A stretch of DNA of 64,000 nucleotides from Phocoena phocoena (GCF_963924675.1 NC_089232.1:55511229-55575228); one strand, 5' to 3'; positions 44,833 through 55,730 are shown, counted from the stretch's first letter. Notes: generated by a model from the sequence alone, not told the origin. Numbers and translations: made by a program.

Positions 44833-46468
44833 CTGTAATTAAAGGAAGTAAAGAGCTTAATCTTTTCAACATAAAGTTCACATTTGTCAACTTATGACTT
44901 TTTATATTAGGTAATTCACATTCAAAATGAAGCACGCCCGTGATTCATTTCCTGGTAAAAGCAAACTGAGTAATGCAGCCTCAATATATTCTCTTTCTTA
45001 TGTGCTTACCATTCACAGACCCTTATTTTCCTGGCATTTTCATTTCAATTAATGTTTTATTCAAGTTCTCCTAGACTTCTGTCCCACATGTGTCATTTCT
45101 TTAATAATAAACAAAAAGACACCTCTTATCATTGAGTAGTCAGAGCTGACTAAACATGTGTCTTTCATACGATAACTGCTTCCACATCTTTTCACTCCAA
45201 TCCAATTTGCCCTGGAGTAGGCTTCTCACATAAAACTATTGACCTAAGACAAATTCAGAGCATCTTGAAAGGCTTAGCAGCCCAAAGTACATTTCAATCA
45301 CCAACTTAAAAAAAAATCAGGTGAGCAGAGCAGAAGCACATTGACAAACTTTTTCACAGCTCTATCTAGGAAGATGAGGGGGCAAAAAAGGAGAGGGGTC
45401 ACTTTTTGAGAGGCAGAGCTCTGTGGAGGTGATAACCAGCCTTTTTAATACCATATTTACCATATTTAATCCAGATCCATTTTGGGTCTCGTTATAAAGC
45501 AATTGCTGCAGCCTTTCAACAAAAAGGATATAAATTTTCAAGTGTGGTTTTTCCTCTCATCTAATAGGCTCACTGGAAACTTCCCACTGTGTGTTTATTT
45601 GAGAGGCTGGGCTGCAGTATTGTCTATCTTAGTGGCTCTTTCCCGTCTCCCTTCTGCAAAGTGGCCTCATTTAGCCAGGCCATTCCTACCACCATCCATC
45701 AAGGAGCTTGGCTAATGAGCAGAGAAGAGCCAGTCTTACACACAAACATGTCACTTATCTGAATTATTATTTTACCAGGAAAAGAGGGAGGAGGGCGTCT
45801 CGAGTAGGGAGAAAGTTTGTTTGACCTTATTTCTCTCTTCTGCAGAAGGCTGGGAAGGAGGCAGACAGCAGAGCAAACGTCCAGGCAGAGCTCCACTCCC
45901 CACCCCAGGCTGCGGTGCCCCGGCCCCTCTAAGCCCCATCCCTGAGGGGGGCTGGACAAGAAACGTAAGGGAGAGGGACGAAGGAGAGGTGCAGGGCCCT
46001 GTCCCCGCAAACAGGCCTATCCAGCTGTGCCCCTGGCTGGACCCCCCCATCGCCCCCACCCACACCCCCAATGAAGGGGAGCAGTAGAGGAGAGATGTCC
46101 CTCCACTCTCTCCAAACCCCCAACGCCTAAAAGCCACGCGAGGAAAGACCACCCTCGTAGGGGGCTCGACGGCCCCTGACCCCCATGGGGGTTTCACGGG
46201 TTGAGGTGGGGTGGCGTCTGATAATTCATACCCCCAAGTACAGGCCTGGTCTAAAACCCTGGTTGGGATGTGGGGGTGTGGATGGGCCCCGGCCCCTTGT
46301 GGGCCACGGTGGGGGAGGGGGGCAGCCCCGGCCCCCTCCGCAGGCCCCCAGCCCCATGCGCCCTCAGCCCGGGCGCCCGTGGCTCCCAGCGGTTAGGGTG
46401 AACTCGCCCCTACCCCCCACTCCCGGAGCCCGCTCCCAGACGGGCCGGGTCGGGCCGAGCCTTCCTAC
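44833..46468 (-). other. MTA3: MTA3 intron 1
   Basis: A 1,636-nt intron between the GTAGG donor and the AATTACAG acceptor. It is mostly non-repetitive as far as I can tell: AT-rich near exon 2 and grading into the CpG island near exon 1. No SINE insertion was seen, unlike the neighbouring introns, which fits a promoter-proximal region that may carry regulatory sequence. Confidence 0.8.
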
Positions 46469-46496
46469 CTCCGACCCGGTACATGTTGGCCGCCAT
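46469..46496 (-). CDS. MTA3: MTA3 coding exon 1 (start codon, residues 1-9)
   Basis: Read on the minus strand, the ATG is at 46496-46494 and the exon encodes MAANMYRVG plus the first base of an Asp codon. It ends at 46469 before a GTAGG donor. MTA proteins are subunits of the NuRD chromatin-remodelling and deacetylase complex in the nucleus, and this peptide is the invariant start of their BAH domain. The start context is strong, with G at -3 and G at +4. Exon 2 supplies the other two bases of Asp, so phase and sequence both fit. MTA1, MTA2 and MTA3 share these residues; the MTA3 assignment comes from exon 3. The exon lies in a CpG island, as expected for a first exon. Confidence 0.95.
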
Positions 46497-46552
46497 GTCC
46501 GCCCGCCCGCCCGCGGAGCCCGAGCCGAGCCCCGCCCGCTGCCGCCGCCACT

Positions 46553-46582
46553 GCCGCCGCCGCCGCCGCCGCCTCAACCCCG

Positions 46583-46620
<38 letters not shown>
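46553..46620 (-). repeat. GGC trinucleotide tracts upstream of the MTA3 start codon
   Basis: Seven GCC units (46553-46573), a 9-nt interruption (ctcaacccc and flank), then about twelve GCC units (46583-46620), read as GGC on the MTA3 sense strand. They lie 57-124 nt upstream of the ATG. Confidence 0.95.
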
Positions 46621-46665
46621 GCCTAGCCGCGGGGGGGAGGGGAGTGAGGGAACAAGGGGAGGGGG

Positions 46666-46732
46666 AAGTGAAGGGGAGGGGGAAGTGAAGGGGAGGGGGA
46701 AGTGAAGGGGAGGGGGAAGTGAAGGGGAGGGG
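46666..46732. repeat. 17-bp G-rich minisatellite, four copies
   Basis: Unit AAGTGAAGGGGAGGGGG starts at 46666, 46683, 46700 and 46717, the last short by one G. Repeated G-runs could form G-quadruplexes on the plus strand. Confidence 0.93.
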
Positions 46733-47140
46733 ACGCCGAGGGGTGGGAGCAGGTGCCCGCCCCCAACGCCGGGCTAGCGAGGCCGAGTTCCCGGCCCCCC
46801 GGGAGGCCGGAGCGCTTGGGGCCAGCAGGGAATTGGGGAGGGGGGGCGGCCTGGGGGACCTAACTGGAAGTGGAGGGCGTACCAGCGTACCCCGGCACCT
46901 GCCCACCCCGAGACAGGGCTTCCTCCCCGCTTCTGTCCCTGGAGAGACCCAGTCTGTGTGACCTCGAGCACGTGAGCCCCTGTCTCGGTGCAAACACTTG
47001 GATGCAAATAAGTGCTCGCAGCAGGGCGCCTTCCTCGTGGTGATGTTAATGCGGCAGGCCCGGAGATGGCAGGCCCTGGAGCCAGGAGGACCCCAGGTGC
47101 CTGCAGCTCCTCCGGGCAGAGACTTATCTGGGGACAAGGC

Positions 47141-48728
47141 TAGAAAAACAGGCCCCTTCCAAGTCTACCGTAACTACGTTGTCAGGTCTATCCGCGTTCA
47201 CCCCAAAACCGGGCTGAATAAAACCTATTTCCCCACACCTGGAGGCCTTGCCTCTAGACAGGCTTGCAGTGCAGCCCGGCTGGGAGAAGAGACCATTAGA
47301 GGAGGGGGGCTTCCTTTGCCCTTACGGGAACAGGGCCCTACAGTTCATCATCACCACAGCCCCTCAAAAAAGAGATCGTGCCAATCAGCTTACTGTTGAT
47401 GGACTGTTAACTGGTTATGTACCTAAAGCGTTTAAAGTTATTATTTTCCCATGCGAATTCTCTAGACAGCCCCTGTTTTCTCAGCCTTCATACCCTCACA
47501 GAAACAAAGAACCAAGTAGAGTTGAATCTGAGCTGGCTCTCCCCCAAAATGAACACAAACAACTTTCTTTAGAGAAGCCAATCCATTCCAAGCTACTCCC
47601 AGACGTTGTTGTAAAATACACATGAAGATGATCCCTTACTGTCCTAGGTTGTTTGGAGTTTCTGGTGCTTTACAGCTGTGTGTTGTTGACTCTGGCTTTG
47701 GGGTCTGTGCAGGGATGGGAAGTGTCCCCAGAAAAGAAGATTGTGTTTTGTTTGTCTGGTGATGGCATTTGTGACGGTCCATTATCACAAATTACTGAGG
47801 TGAAAAAAATAATTTTCTAGATAGCTGAGGGAAAGTAAAAAATAAAGTACCTTTGCCTGAATTACCTTGATTGTGTGACCCAAGTTTCTTTAAATATAAA
47901 ATGGGGGCATACTAATTCTACTTCACAGATGGGGTAAGGATCAGTTGTGATATCTTAAAATGCTTTGTAAACCATTCAGCACAGAGCACTATGCAAATAC
48001 AGGTGTCTGTTGCTTTTTTTTAACTCAAGAAAGTTTCAGATTCCCAAAGGTTTTATGCCATGAGTCAAATTGTGATCCTGCATCAGCTCTTTTGACCTAG
48101 AGAAAAAAGCAGAAGTGTTTTGTTATGCACACTGCATAACTGTTATTTCTCATAACCCTTTTACTGGAGATCCCACGGAAAACATATTGTGACTATTGTG
48201 ACGTAGCTGACATCACCCTCTCCGTTTCTGAGCTGACACCTAAATAGGTTGAATAATTTAGCTGGAGTCAAACCATAAACTGGCAGCAGTATTGGGATAA
48301 TTCAGCCCTTTCCTTTGGCCTAGAAATCTCTTAACCAGGAAGAATTTCTCCAAGTGAAAAGGCCACCTGGAAACCATAAACTGCAAAGGAATAATAGATC
48401 ACAAGTTCTACTAAGGGGTTTTCCCATTATTTTTGAATAAATGAGCAATTTCTCCCCTTCAAAATATTTCTGTTTCTGTTAGTTCCTTGTCTCATTTCCA
48501 CAATTTTGTGCACCTTACCAGGTACTAACCACAATAAATGGGCAAAAAGTGCCAAGAAAACTCCCTCCATCCGTACCTACCTCCTCCCCTTAGGAACAGC
48601 CTTATCCAGGAGCCCCACCCCCACGCCCTCCATGAAAGGGCTCAGAGTTTGGGGGGAAGGGGATGAGTAGTAGGAGGTAATGATGGTGGCAGAACCCAGG
48701 CTCTTCCTTCCTCTAGATTCTGTGTAGT
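47141..48728. other. Upstream flank of MTA3, no gene recognised
   Basis: GC-rich shoulder to about 47.4 kb, then ordinary sequence. Open frames at 46998-47399 and 47248-47625 match nothing I know. Only a MIR remnant (47865-48005) stands out. Confidence 0.6.
47865..48005 (+). mobile_element. MIR SINE remnant
   Basis: 'aaatataaaatgggggcata', 'acttcacagatggggtaagg', 'agcacagagcactatgcaaa'. Confidence 0.7.
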
Positions 48729-48729
48729 T

Positions 48730-49049
48730 TTTTTTTTTTAATTTAATTTATTTATTTTGGGCTGCGTTGGGTCTTTGTTGTTGTGTGGGCTTTCTCTAGT
48801 TGCGGTGAGCAGGGGCTCCTCTTCGTTGTGGTGTGCAGGACTCTCATTGCGGTGGCTTCTCCTGTTGCAGAGCACGGTCTCTATAGCACAGGCTCAGTAG
48901 TTGTGGCACACAGGCTCAGTAGTTGTGACTCACAGGCTCTAGAGCGCAGGTTCAGTAGTTGTGGCGCACAGGCTTAGTTGCTCTGCGGTATGTGAGATCT
49001 TCCCAGACCAGGGCTCAAACCCATGTCCCTTGCATTGGCAGGTGGATTC
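48730..49049 (-). mobile_element. CHR-type SINE, long form, head missing
   Basis: Reverse copy that stops at 'gcattggcaggtggattctt', without the final 'aaccactgcgccaccaggga'. It runs straight into the poly(T) of the next SINE. AGATTCTGTGT before 48725 recurs at 49410. Confidence 0.9.
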
Positions 49050-49410
49050 TTTTTTTTTTTTTAATAAATTTGTTTATTTATTTATTTTTAGCTGCACTGG
49101 GTCTTCATTGCTGTGCGTGGTCTTTCTCTAGTGGAGGCGAGCAGGGGCTACTCTTCGTTATGGCGCACGGGCTTCTTGTTTTGGTGGCTTCTCTTGTTGC
49201 AGAGCACGGGATCTAGGCGTGTGGGCTTCAGTAGTTGTGGCATGCAGGCTCAGTAGTTGTGGCTCACGGGCTCTAGAGCGCAGGCTCAGTAGTTGTGGCA
49301 CATGGGCTTAGTTGCTCCACGGCATGTGGGACCTTCCCAGACCAGGGCTCGAACCTGGGTCCCCTGCACTGGCAGGTGGGTTCTTAACCACTGTGCAACC
49401 AGGGAAGCCC
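49050..49410 (-). mobile_element. CHR-type SINE, long form
   Basis: Complete reverse copy ending 'aaccactgtgcaaccaggga'. Together with the preceding truncated copy it lies inside one AGATTCTGTGT duplication. Confidence 0.9.
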
Positions 49411-51323
49411 AGATTCTGTGTGTTTAACCTCTTTCATCTCCAGATCCTGGGCCAGTGTCTTCTACATAATAGGTGCTCAATATCTGAAAGAATAAGTGCC
49501 CGTGAATGATGGGCTCAACATAGAGAACCAGGTGCAGAGTTGAATGCAGGGACTTTGTCTAGGAAACTTGTATACCTCCTAATATCAAAGAGGTATGCAC
49601 ATAAGAGAGTTCAGCAAATGTCTCTAGATTGGAAAAAAATAAAAACATACAAAGAAGGGTGGAAAAGCCTGTGCCTTCAAAGAAAGCAAAGGCACGTCTA
49701 CCTCCTCAGGCTGCATGGCTCAGATCACAAACTTGTCATCAATCAACCCAAACTTCACTCCTAGTTTGACTGTTCAGTTTTAACACCTTGAGCAAGTTGC
49801 TTAACCCCTCAGGTCCTCAAGTTCTACAAATCATGACTAGTGATTGACACCTATGGCGAATGCTTATGCTAAAAAGTGAAATATACAATGTGTTGGGCAC
49901 ATGTTAAGCTTCATACTTACATGTCACTTCTCTCTATTCCAGCCATCCTCATTACTAAGAAAGAGGGGTCTCTCAGATCATGCCAGAAACCCCAGGGAAA
50001 ATCCAGCCTCCGCAAGGGTAAAATTTCCTGGCATGGCCGTTGTGATTAAAGGACCACGATAAGGGATTGCCAAAAGGCCCAGAATCTTCCCTGTGCAGTC
50101 CCCAGCATCCCACAGCTTAGCTGAAAAAAAGTGGATGCTGCAAGAAAGCTATAGATAAGACAGAGGGTTGGTTTTTGTCTCAACATCAGGATGGAATTTT
50201 TATACATGCAAAAAAAAATAAGGGCTGGCCAGAGTCTGGGAACTTTCTGATATTGAACTCAAGAAAGCAGCCTGGGGGTCTAGAATGTAATTAATCTGAA
50301 ACCAGATGCCAGTCTTTAGATAAGTACCATATCTTGTCCTTTGTGTTTTCTTTGATTTCTCTCTCTCTCTCTTTCCCTTTTCTTTCATTAACTTATGTGT
50401 TATTTAGTAAAAATTCTTTTGGAAAAAGGCCAGTCTCTCTCAGCTATTCCAAGGTGGTCCTGGGTTTTACAAGCAGATGACTGTATTCCAGAAGAAAGCA
50501 AGAATCAAAGCAATGGAGCCCCTAAGGGAAAGGAAACTAGAGTTGGAGTTTCCTAGCTTCTTTAGCCATGGAGCTTCTCCTTCCATTGATCCCCTGTGCT
50601 AAAAACATGAAACCCAAGACCAGTCCCAGATCTTAATTTTTGAAAGTGTGCGTTTTAGGATTCCATGGTTCTCTCATGCCCTCAAAGAGGAGTTAGCTCA
50701 GCCATTTGGTTGCATCCACAAGGAGGTTCCTTCTCTAGCGACAACATTGCCTCCAGATACTGGAAAAGGGACTGGAAATCACAACGTAGACAGGGATGAG
50801 CCCCTGGAAGGGTAACCTAATTGACCTAAGTGCTCTTATTTTTCTTAATCTATAAAGTGCTGGAGTGCTGTGGATTTGAATTGGCGATGATGACAGCACA
50901 GGGTGTGGGGTCAGGAAATAGAATCCTAAAAGGCAATGGGAAGTGTTGAAGGGATACAACAGGGAGTGTTTGTAGGAATGACTCAGATAGCAGCAAAGAA
51001 AGTGGATTGGAGAGGCTGGAGAGTCGAGTCTAGGCTGTGAGATCAGTCGGCAGGTTGGTGCAAAGGGATGATAACCTAGAGTAGAGGCAGTGGGATATGA
51101 GAGATGTAGATGGGTTTGAGAGAGACTTAGGGGGTGGGAGCTACAGAATCTGGTGCCTTTGGGGAGGTTTGGAGTAAAAGGGTAACATCTGGTTATCAGC
51201 AAGTGGGTGGAGAGAGATGTGATTCAGTGAATAGAAAGTACAGGAGGGGAGGCAAGTTGTGGGGAAGAGGGATGGTTGACAGGTTCAGTTTTAGACAAGT
51301 TGTGTGCAAGGTGCACTTTGAGC
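49411..51323. other. Intergenic stretch, no gene recognised
   Basis: A MIR-like remnant lies at about 49750-49880 and a (CT)n tract at 50357-50372. A G/A-rich ancient LINE-like stretch covers 50870-51250 ('gagaggctggagagtcgagt'), and frames there match nothing known. Confidence 0.5.
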
Positions 51324-51449
51324 GACTTCCCTGGAGGTTCAGTGGTTAAGACTCCACACTTCCAATGTGCTTCCAATGCAGGGGGCGTGGGTTTGATCCC
51401 TGGTCCGGGAACTAAGAACCCACATGCCGTGCGGCACAGCCAACAAAAA
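51324..51449 (+). mobile_element. CHR-type SINE, C form, with 12-bp internal duplication
   Basis: 'cgacttccctggaggttcag' onward. 'cttccaatgtgcttccaatg' repeats the CTTCCAATG module of the head. Confidence 0.9.
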
Positions 51450-51458
51450 AGAGGTGCC

Positions 51459-51671
51459 GGGCTTCCCTGGTGGCGCAGTGGTTGAGAGTCCGCCTGCTGA
51501 TGCAGGGGACGCGGGTTCGTGCCCTGGTCCGGGAGGATTCCACATGCCGCGGCTGGGCCTGTGAGCCATGGCCACTGAGCCTGCGCATCTGGAGCCTGTG
51601 CTCTGCAATGGGAGAGGCCACAACAGTGAGAGGCCCGCGTACTGCAAAAAAAAAAAAAAAAAAAAAAAAAG
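51459..51671 (+). mobile_element. CHR-type SINE, short form
   Basis: Follows the C-form SINE by 9 nt. A small deletion removes the 'gagcg' segment ('gccgcggctgggcctgtgag'). It has a long A-tail. Confidence 0.94.
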
Positions 51672-52144
51672 AATGAGGTGGATGAACAGACCTGGAGTTT
51701 GAGAGATCTGGGCTAGAAATACCCTCTTCTGTGTCACCACCAGCTGAGAACCAGGTCTGTCTTGTCTGAGGAATAAACCAAACCCTGCCCCCAGGGGAAG
51801 AAGCAGGTTCCCTGAGTCCTTCAGCCTGGGAGAAAACAGGTTTAGCCGGTCTAGGTCCAGGAGATCAGAGTCCAGGTCCAAATATGCAAACAGGCAGGGC
51901 ACGGGCAAAGAGCCACGCAAGTCACTGACTAAGACAGATGGTGAAGACAAGGGGGAATGCCCAGGGCTGACCTCCCACAGGCAAAATTCTCAGCTGGAAA
52001 GAGTTCTGCTCCCAGGATGAAGAAGGCAGCTGGGGTAGGAGGGTGGGAGTGGGGGATGAAAAGAACAGGAAGAGAAGGGAAGGGACACAGCCTAATAAAG
52101 CAAATCTGCCTATTTCCTAACTTAACCCTCTTGCCTCTAAGATG

Positions 52145-52602
52145 GTATAGTGGGTTGAATGGTGGTCCCCCAAAATATATGTCCACCTGGAATCTGCGAA
52201 TGTGACCTCATTTAGAAAAAAGGTATTTGCAGATGAAATTAATGATCTGGAGGTAAGATCATCCTGAATTAGGGTTGTCCCTATATCCAACGACAAGTGT
52301 CCTTGTGTGAAACAGAAGAAGAGAGGACACAGAGTGAAGAGGAGAAGGCATGTGAAGGTAGAGGCAAAGACTGGTGTTCTGAGCTATAAGCCAAGGCAAT
52401 GCCAAAGACTGCCAGCAACCAACAGATATTGGAGAAGAGGCGTGGAATAGATTCTCCGTCAAAGCCCCCAGAAAGAACTAAGTTTTCTGACACCTTCATT
52501 CTGGCTTCTGGCCTTCAGAACCATGAGGGAATAAATATCTGTTGTTTGAAGCCACCCAAGTTGTGGTAATTTGTTGCGGCAGCCCTAGGAAACTCATACA
52601 GA
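52145..52602 (+). mobile_element. MaLR-type solo LTR remnant
   Basis: 'gttgaatggtggtcccccaa', 'gacaagtgtccttgtgtgaa', 'ggaataaatatctgttgttt' and 'cctaggaaactcatacag' mark an old non-coding MaLR-like LTR. No internal retroviral sequence was seen. Confidence 0.7.
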
Positions 52603-53099
52603 TGGTAACCACCCCTTGATTTTAAGTAAACATAGATTCAGCCAGAAAACACTGAGCACTATATACAGAGACTAAGGGACATACAGAGACTAAGCTGGAT
52701 AAAAGAGAGATACATAGAGAGAAGAGGGCCCAGCACCACTCCACTTCAGTCCTGCTCAGATCCTTTAGACAGAGCTCAATTTATCTCATCTTGGTTTGTC
52801 TCTCCTTCTGGCTGACATGGTTGGCTTAGTAGTGCTAAGAGAAAGGAACACCCAGATGTGATGCCCCTCAGCTAAGTGCCAGTGTAAGCATCCCCCAATT
52901 TTTTCTTCCCCAGCACACCTGTGAGCTATCACACATTCCCATGAGCAACAGCAGATTACCAATAAGGTAATGCACCTTTTAACCCCTTAATTGTGTTTCT
53001 TTGTCAGGAAGCACTCTGGCTCCTCAGATCCCAATCAATGCTTCTATGGTGGGGAGTAGGGTGGAGGCTACCAAGAATATAAGTCTCGTCTACAAAAGT

Positions 53100-53640
53100 G
53101 CCCTTTTCATTCAACAAGTAGATAACGAGTACTGTTAAAGGCATTGAGGATACACCAGTGAACAAGACAGACAAAGCAAAAAAAAAAAAAAAAAAAAAGA
53201 TAGACAAAGCACCTGTCTCCCTGGAGCTTATATTCTCGTGGAGAAGACAGAGAAATCAATCCATAGATATGCTAGTATACAATGATAAACGTCCTACAGA
53301 AAGTAAATCCGGATAAAGAAACAAAAAGTTATGATGGTGGTCAGGGAAGGCTTCTTGGACATAAGAACTCAAAAGAGACCTAATGATGGGATGAAGTGAA
53401 CTACTGGGACATGTGGGGAGCAACATGCCAGGACAAAGGAACAGCAAGTGCCTTCCCCAAATCAAGACTCAGCCTGACCTGATCGTGACCTACGAAGGCC
53501 AGTGGAGGTAGGAGATGAGATCAGGGAAGTGAGCAGGGTCCAATCATGTAGGGCCTAGGAGGCCACGGTAAAGTGTTTGAATTTTGTTCTAAGTATAATG
53601 GAAAGGTTTTTAACACAGGAGTAACAGGGATCTGATATAT
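53100..53640 (-). mobile_element. L2-like LINE remnant
   Basis: 'ttttcattcaacaagtagat', 'cctggagcttatattctcgt'-type end, then 'gtagggcctaggaggccacg' further in. Confidence 0.65.
53165..53210 (+). repeat. Body-less poly(A) insertion with flanking duplication
   Basis: AGACAGACAAAGC (53165-53177) and AGATAGACAAAGC (53198-53210) flank about twenty A inside the L2 remnant. Confidence 0.85.
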
Positions 53641-53645
53641 GTTTT

Positions 53646-53682
53646 AAAAAGATCCACTGGAAAAAAAAAAAAGATCCACTGG
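53646..53682 (+). repeat. Body-less poly(A) insertion with 12-bp flanking duplication
   Basis: AAGATCCACTGG ends at 53660 and again at 53682, with only A between. Confidence 0.85.
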
Positions 53683-53747
53683 AATATGAAGGACACAAAG
53701 TAGAAAGGGGCTAGTCTTGACTTGCAATTCAATAAAGCATGACTGGA

Positions 53748-53952
53748 GGGCTTCCCTGGTGGCACAGTGGCTGAGAATCTGCATGCCGATGCAGGGGACA
53801 CGGGTTCGTGCCCCGGTCCAGGAAGATCCCACATGCCGCGAAGCGACTAGGCCCGTGAGCCATGGCTGCTGAGCCCGCGCGTCCGGAGCCTGTGCTCCGC
53901 AACGGGAGAGGCCACAACAGTAAGAGGCCCGCGTACCGCAAAAAAAACAAAA
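53748..53952 (+). mobile_element. CHR-type SINE, short form (first of a pair)
   Basis: AAAGCATGACTGG lies before it (53734-53746) and after it (53953-53965). Confidence 0.95.
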
Positions 53953-53964
53953 AAAGCATGACTG

Positions 53965-54065
53965 GGGACTTCCATGATAGTCCAGTGGTTAAGACTCTGC
54001 GCTTCCACTGCAGGGGGCTCGGGTTTATCCCAAGGGAACTAAGCTCCCTTGGCCAAAATAACAAA
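53965..54065 (+). mobile_element. CHR-type SINE, C form (second of a pair)
   Basis: 'ggggacttccatgatagtcc' to 'ctcccttggccaaaataac'. A third copy of the target, AAAGCATGACTG, follows at 54066-54077. Confidence 0.92.
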
Positions 54066-54396
54066 AAAGCATGACTGTGTTCTCTGGAGGCATCAAACCT
54101 CCCTGGGCACTAGGAATTCAAAACTTACCAATCCAAAGTTTATGTGATGGAAAACCAAAACTCCTCCTATGTTTCATTTGGCATAATAGTGAGAGAGACC
54201 CCTTCCAGCTCAAACTGTGGTACTGAGACCTGTACATAATGGCAACATACACTGGCTACCTTTTAAAATCCTATACCAAATCATACTGGACAACATCTTG
54301 TCATGTAGGCTGTAGTTAGTTCCCCTTACACCCAATATTGTCACTGAGTTTTTCCTAGGCCATTCACCTTTCTTTCAGCTACAAGAACCAAGTTCT

Positions 54397-54600
54397 TTTT
54401 TTTTTTTTGCAGTATGCGGGCCTCTCACTGTTGTGGCCTCTCCTGCCGCAGACCACAGGCTCCAGACGCGCAGGCTCATGGGCCATGGCTCACGGGTCCA
54501 GCTGCTCCGCGGCACGTGGGATCTTCCCGGACTGGGGCACGAACCCGTGTCCCCTGCATCGGCAGGTGGACCCTCAACCACTGCGCCACCAGGGAAGCCC
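54397..54600 (-). mobile_element. CHR-type SINE, short form, perfect target-site duplication
   Basis: AAGAACCAAGTTCT at 54383-54396 and 54601-54614 flanks the reverse copy. Confidence 0.97.
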
Positions 54601-55284
54601 AAGAACCAAGTTCTGAACCAAGTTCAGACCAAGAACTACATCTTGGTCATGGGGAACATGGTAAGACCAGTGAATTCCATGAATATGAGCCACTTACTGC
54701 ATTTTTTCATGTTAAATAAAGTGTCTTGGTTATAAGTGACGCTGCATATAATATCATGACCTGAAATAAAGCCTCCTGAAAAGTTCACACAAAAAAATAA
54801 ACCCCAAAGACACCAAACGTCACTTGGGCTGCTGTACAGAGGATGGACTGAGGGGAATGGAAACACAGAGGCTTGTTAGGAGGCTAACATACTTGGAGAG
54901 AGAGGTGACAAAGGCTTGGAATAGAATGATAGCCGTCGTGGCTAATAAAGATATATTTTTAAGATAGAGCCAATAGCCCTGGCTGAAGGGTTGGATGTAG
55001 GAGACAAGAGGGCAAAATCCATGAACATTAGTACTTTCAAGTGCTTGTAGATATCTGTTTCGAATAGACAACGGGGTCTGGGCTCTGGAGCTCAGCAGAG
55101 AGGCCCAGGCTAAAAATGCAATCTGGGAGTCACCACTATGTAGAAACTCTGTGAAGCTGGGGACTGGTCGGATCACGTGGGAGAGAGTATAGATGGCAAA
55201 GAGCATAGAAGCCTGAACCCTGGGGCAAGCCAGCATTGAGGGCAGAGGTCAGTTCTGCACCTTGGAGGCACCAAGGAAACTGCT

Positions 55285-55730
55285 ATTATAATACCCAGGC
55301 CCCACCCCCAGAGATCCTCATTTAATTAGCTTGGAGTTGACCATGATTTTCAGTTAAGAGAAAAAAATCCTCAGGTGATTTTTTTTTAATAAATTTATTT
55401 TTTTAAATTTACTTTTTAGTTTTGGCTGCGTTGGGTCTTCATTGCTGCACACAGGCTTTCTCTAGTTGCGGTGAGCAGGGGCTACTCTTCATTGTGGTGC
55501 GTGGGCTTCTCCTGTTGCGGAGCACGGGCTCTAGGCGCCGGGCTTCAGTAGTTGTGGTGCACGGGCTTAGTTGCTCTGTGGCATGTGGGATCTTCCCGGC
55601 CCAGGGCTCGAACCCGTGTTCCCTGCATTGGCAGGCTGATTCTTAACCACTCACCACCAGGGAAGTCCCTCCTCAGGTGATTTTAATGGGCAGCCAAGAT
55701 TGAGAACTATTCAAGTAGTGATCAGGAGAG
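55285..55730 (+). mobile_element. Old DNA-transposon-like remnant (MER type) split by a SINE
   Basis: 'ccaggccccacccccagaga' and 'tcctcaggtgattttaatgg' then 'agccaagattgagaactatt' resemble a non-autonomous Charlie-like element. Confidence 0.5.
55383..55669 (-). mobile_element. CHR-type SINE, long form, perfect target-site duplication
   Basis: TCCTCAGGTGATTTT at 55368-55382 and 55670-55684 flanks the reverse copy. Confidence 0.96.

Larger units (their letters stand above)
46497..46740 (-). promoter_or_regulatory. MTA3: MTA3 5' UTR / proximal promoter (GC-rich)
   Basis: This GC-rich stretch lies immediately upstream of the MTA3 start codon on the minus strand. It contains a GC-box (ccccgccc, 46530-46537), runs of CGGG, two GGC-repeat tracts (46553-46573 and 46583-46620) and a G-rich 17-bp minisatellite (46666-46732). 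I see no TATA box near the start, so a CpG-island promoter with dispersed initiation is the natural reading. The transcription start cannot be placed from sequence, so the UTR/promoter boundary is inferred. Confidence 0.6.
45880..47140. promoter_or_regulatory. CpG island over MTA3 exon 1
   Basis: GC content and CpG frequency rise sharply here against the AT-rich flanks. CpG is densest between about 46.3 and 46.9 kb. MTA3 exon 1 lies inside. Long antisense reading frames across the island, such as 46185-46688 on the plus strand, are proline, glycine and arginine-rich low-complexity translation and are not called as genes. Boundaries are by eye. Confidence 0.75.

Noticed and set aside
46185..46688. 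167-residue proline/arginine-rich open frame on the plus strand across the CpG island
   Set aside because: It is antisense to MTA3 exon 1 and its repeats; the composition follows from GC-rich low-complexity DNA, with no recognisable domain.
50735..51202. 155-residue minus-strand open frame rich in Ser, Pro and His
   Set aside because: It is antisense to a G/A-rich old repeat, with no domain and no splice context.
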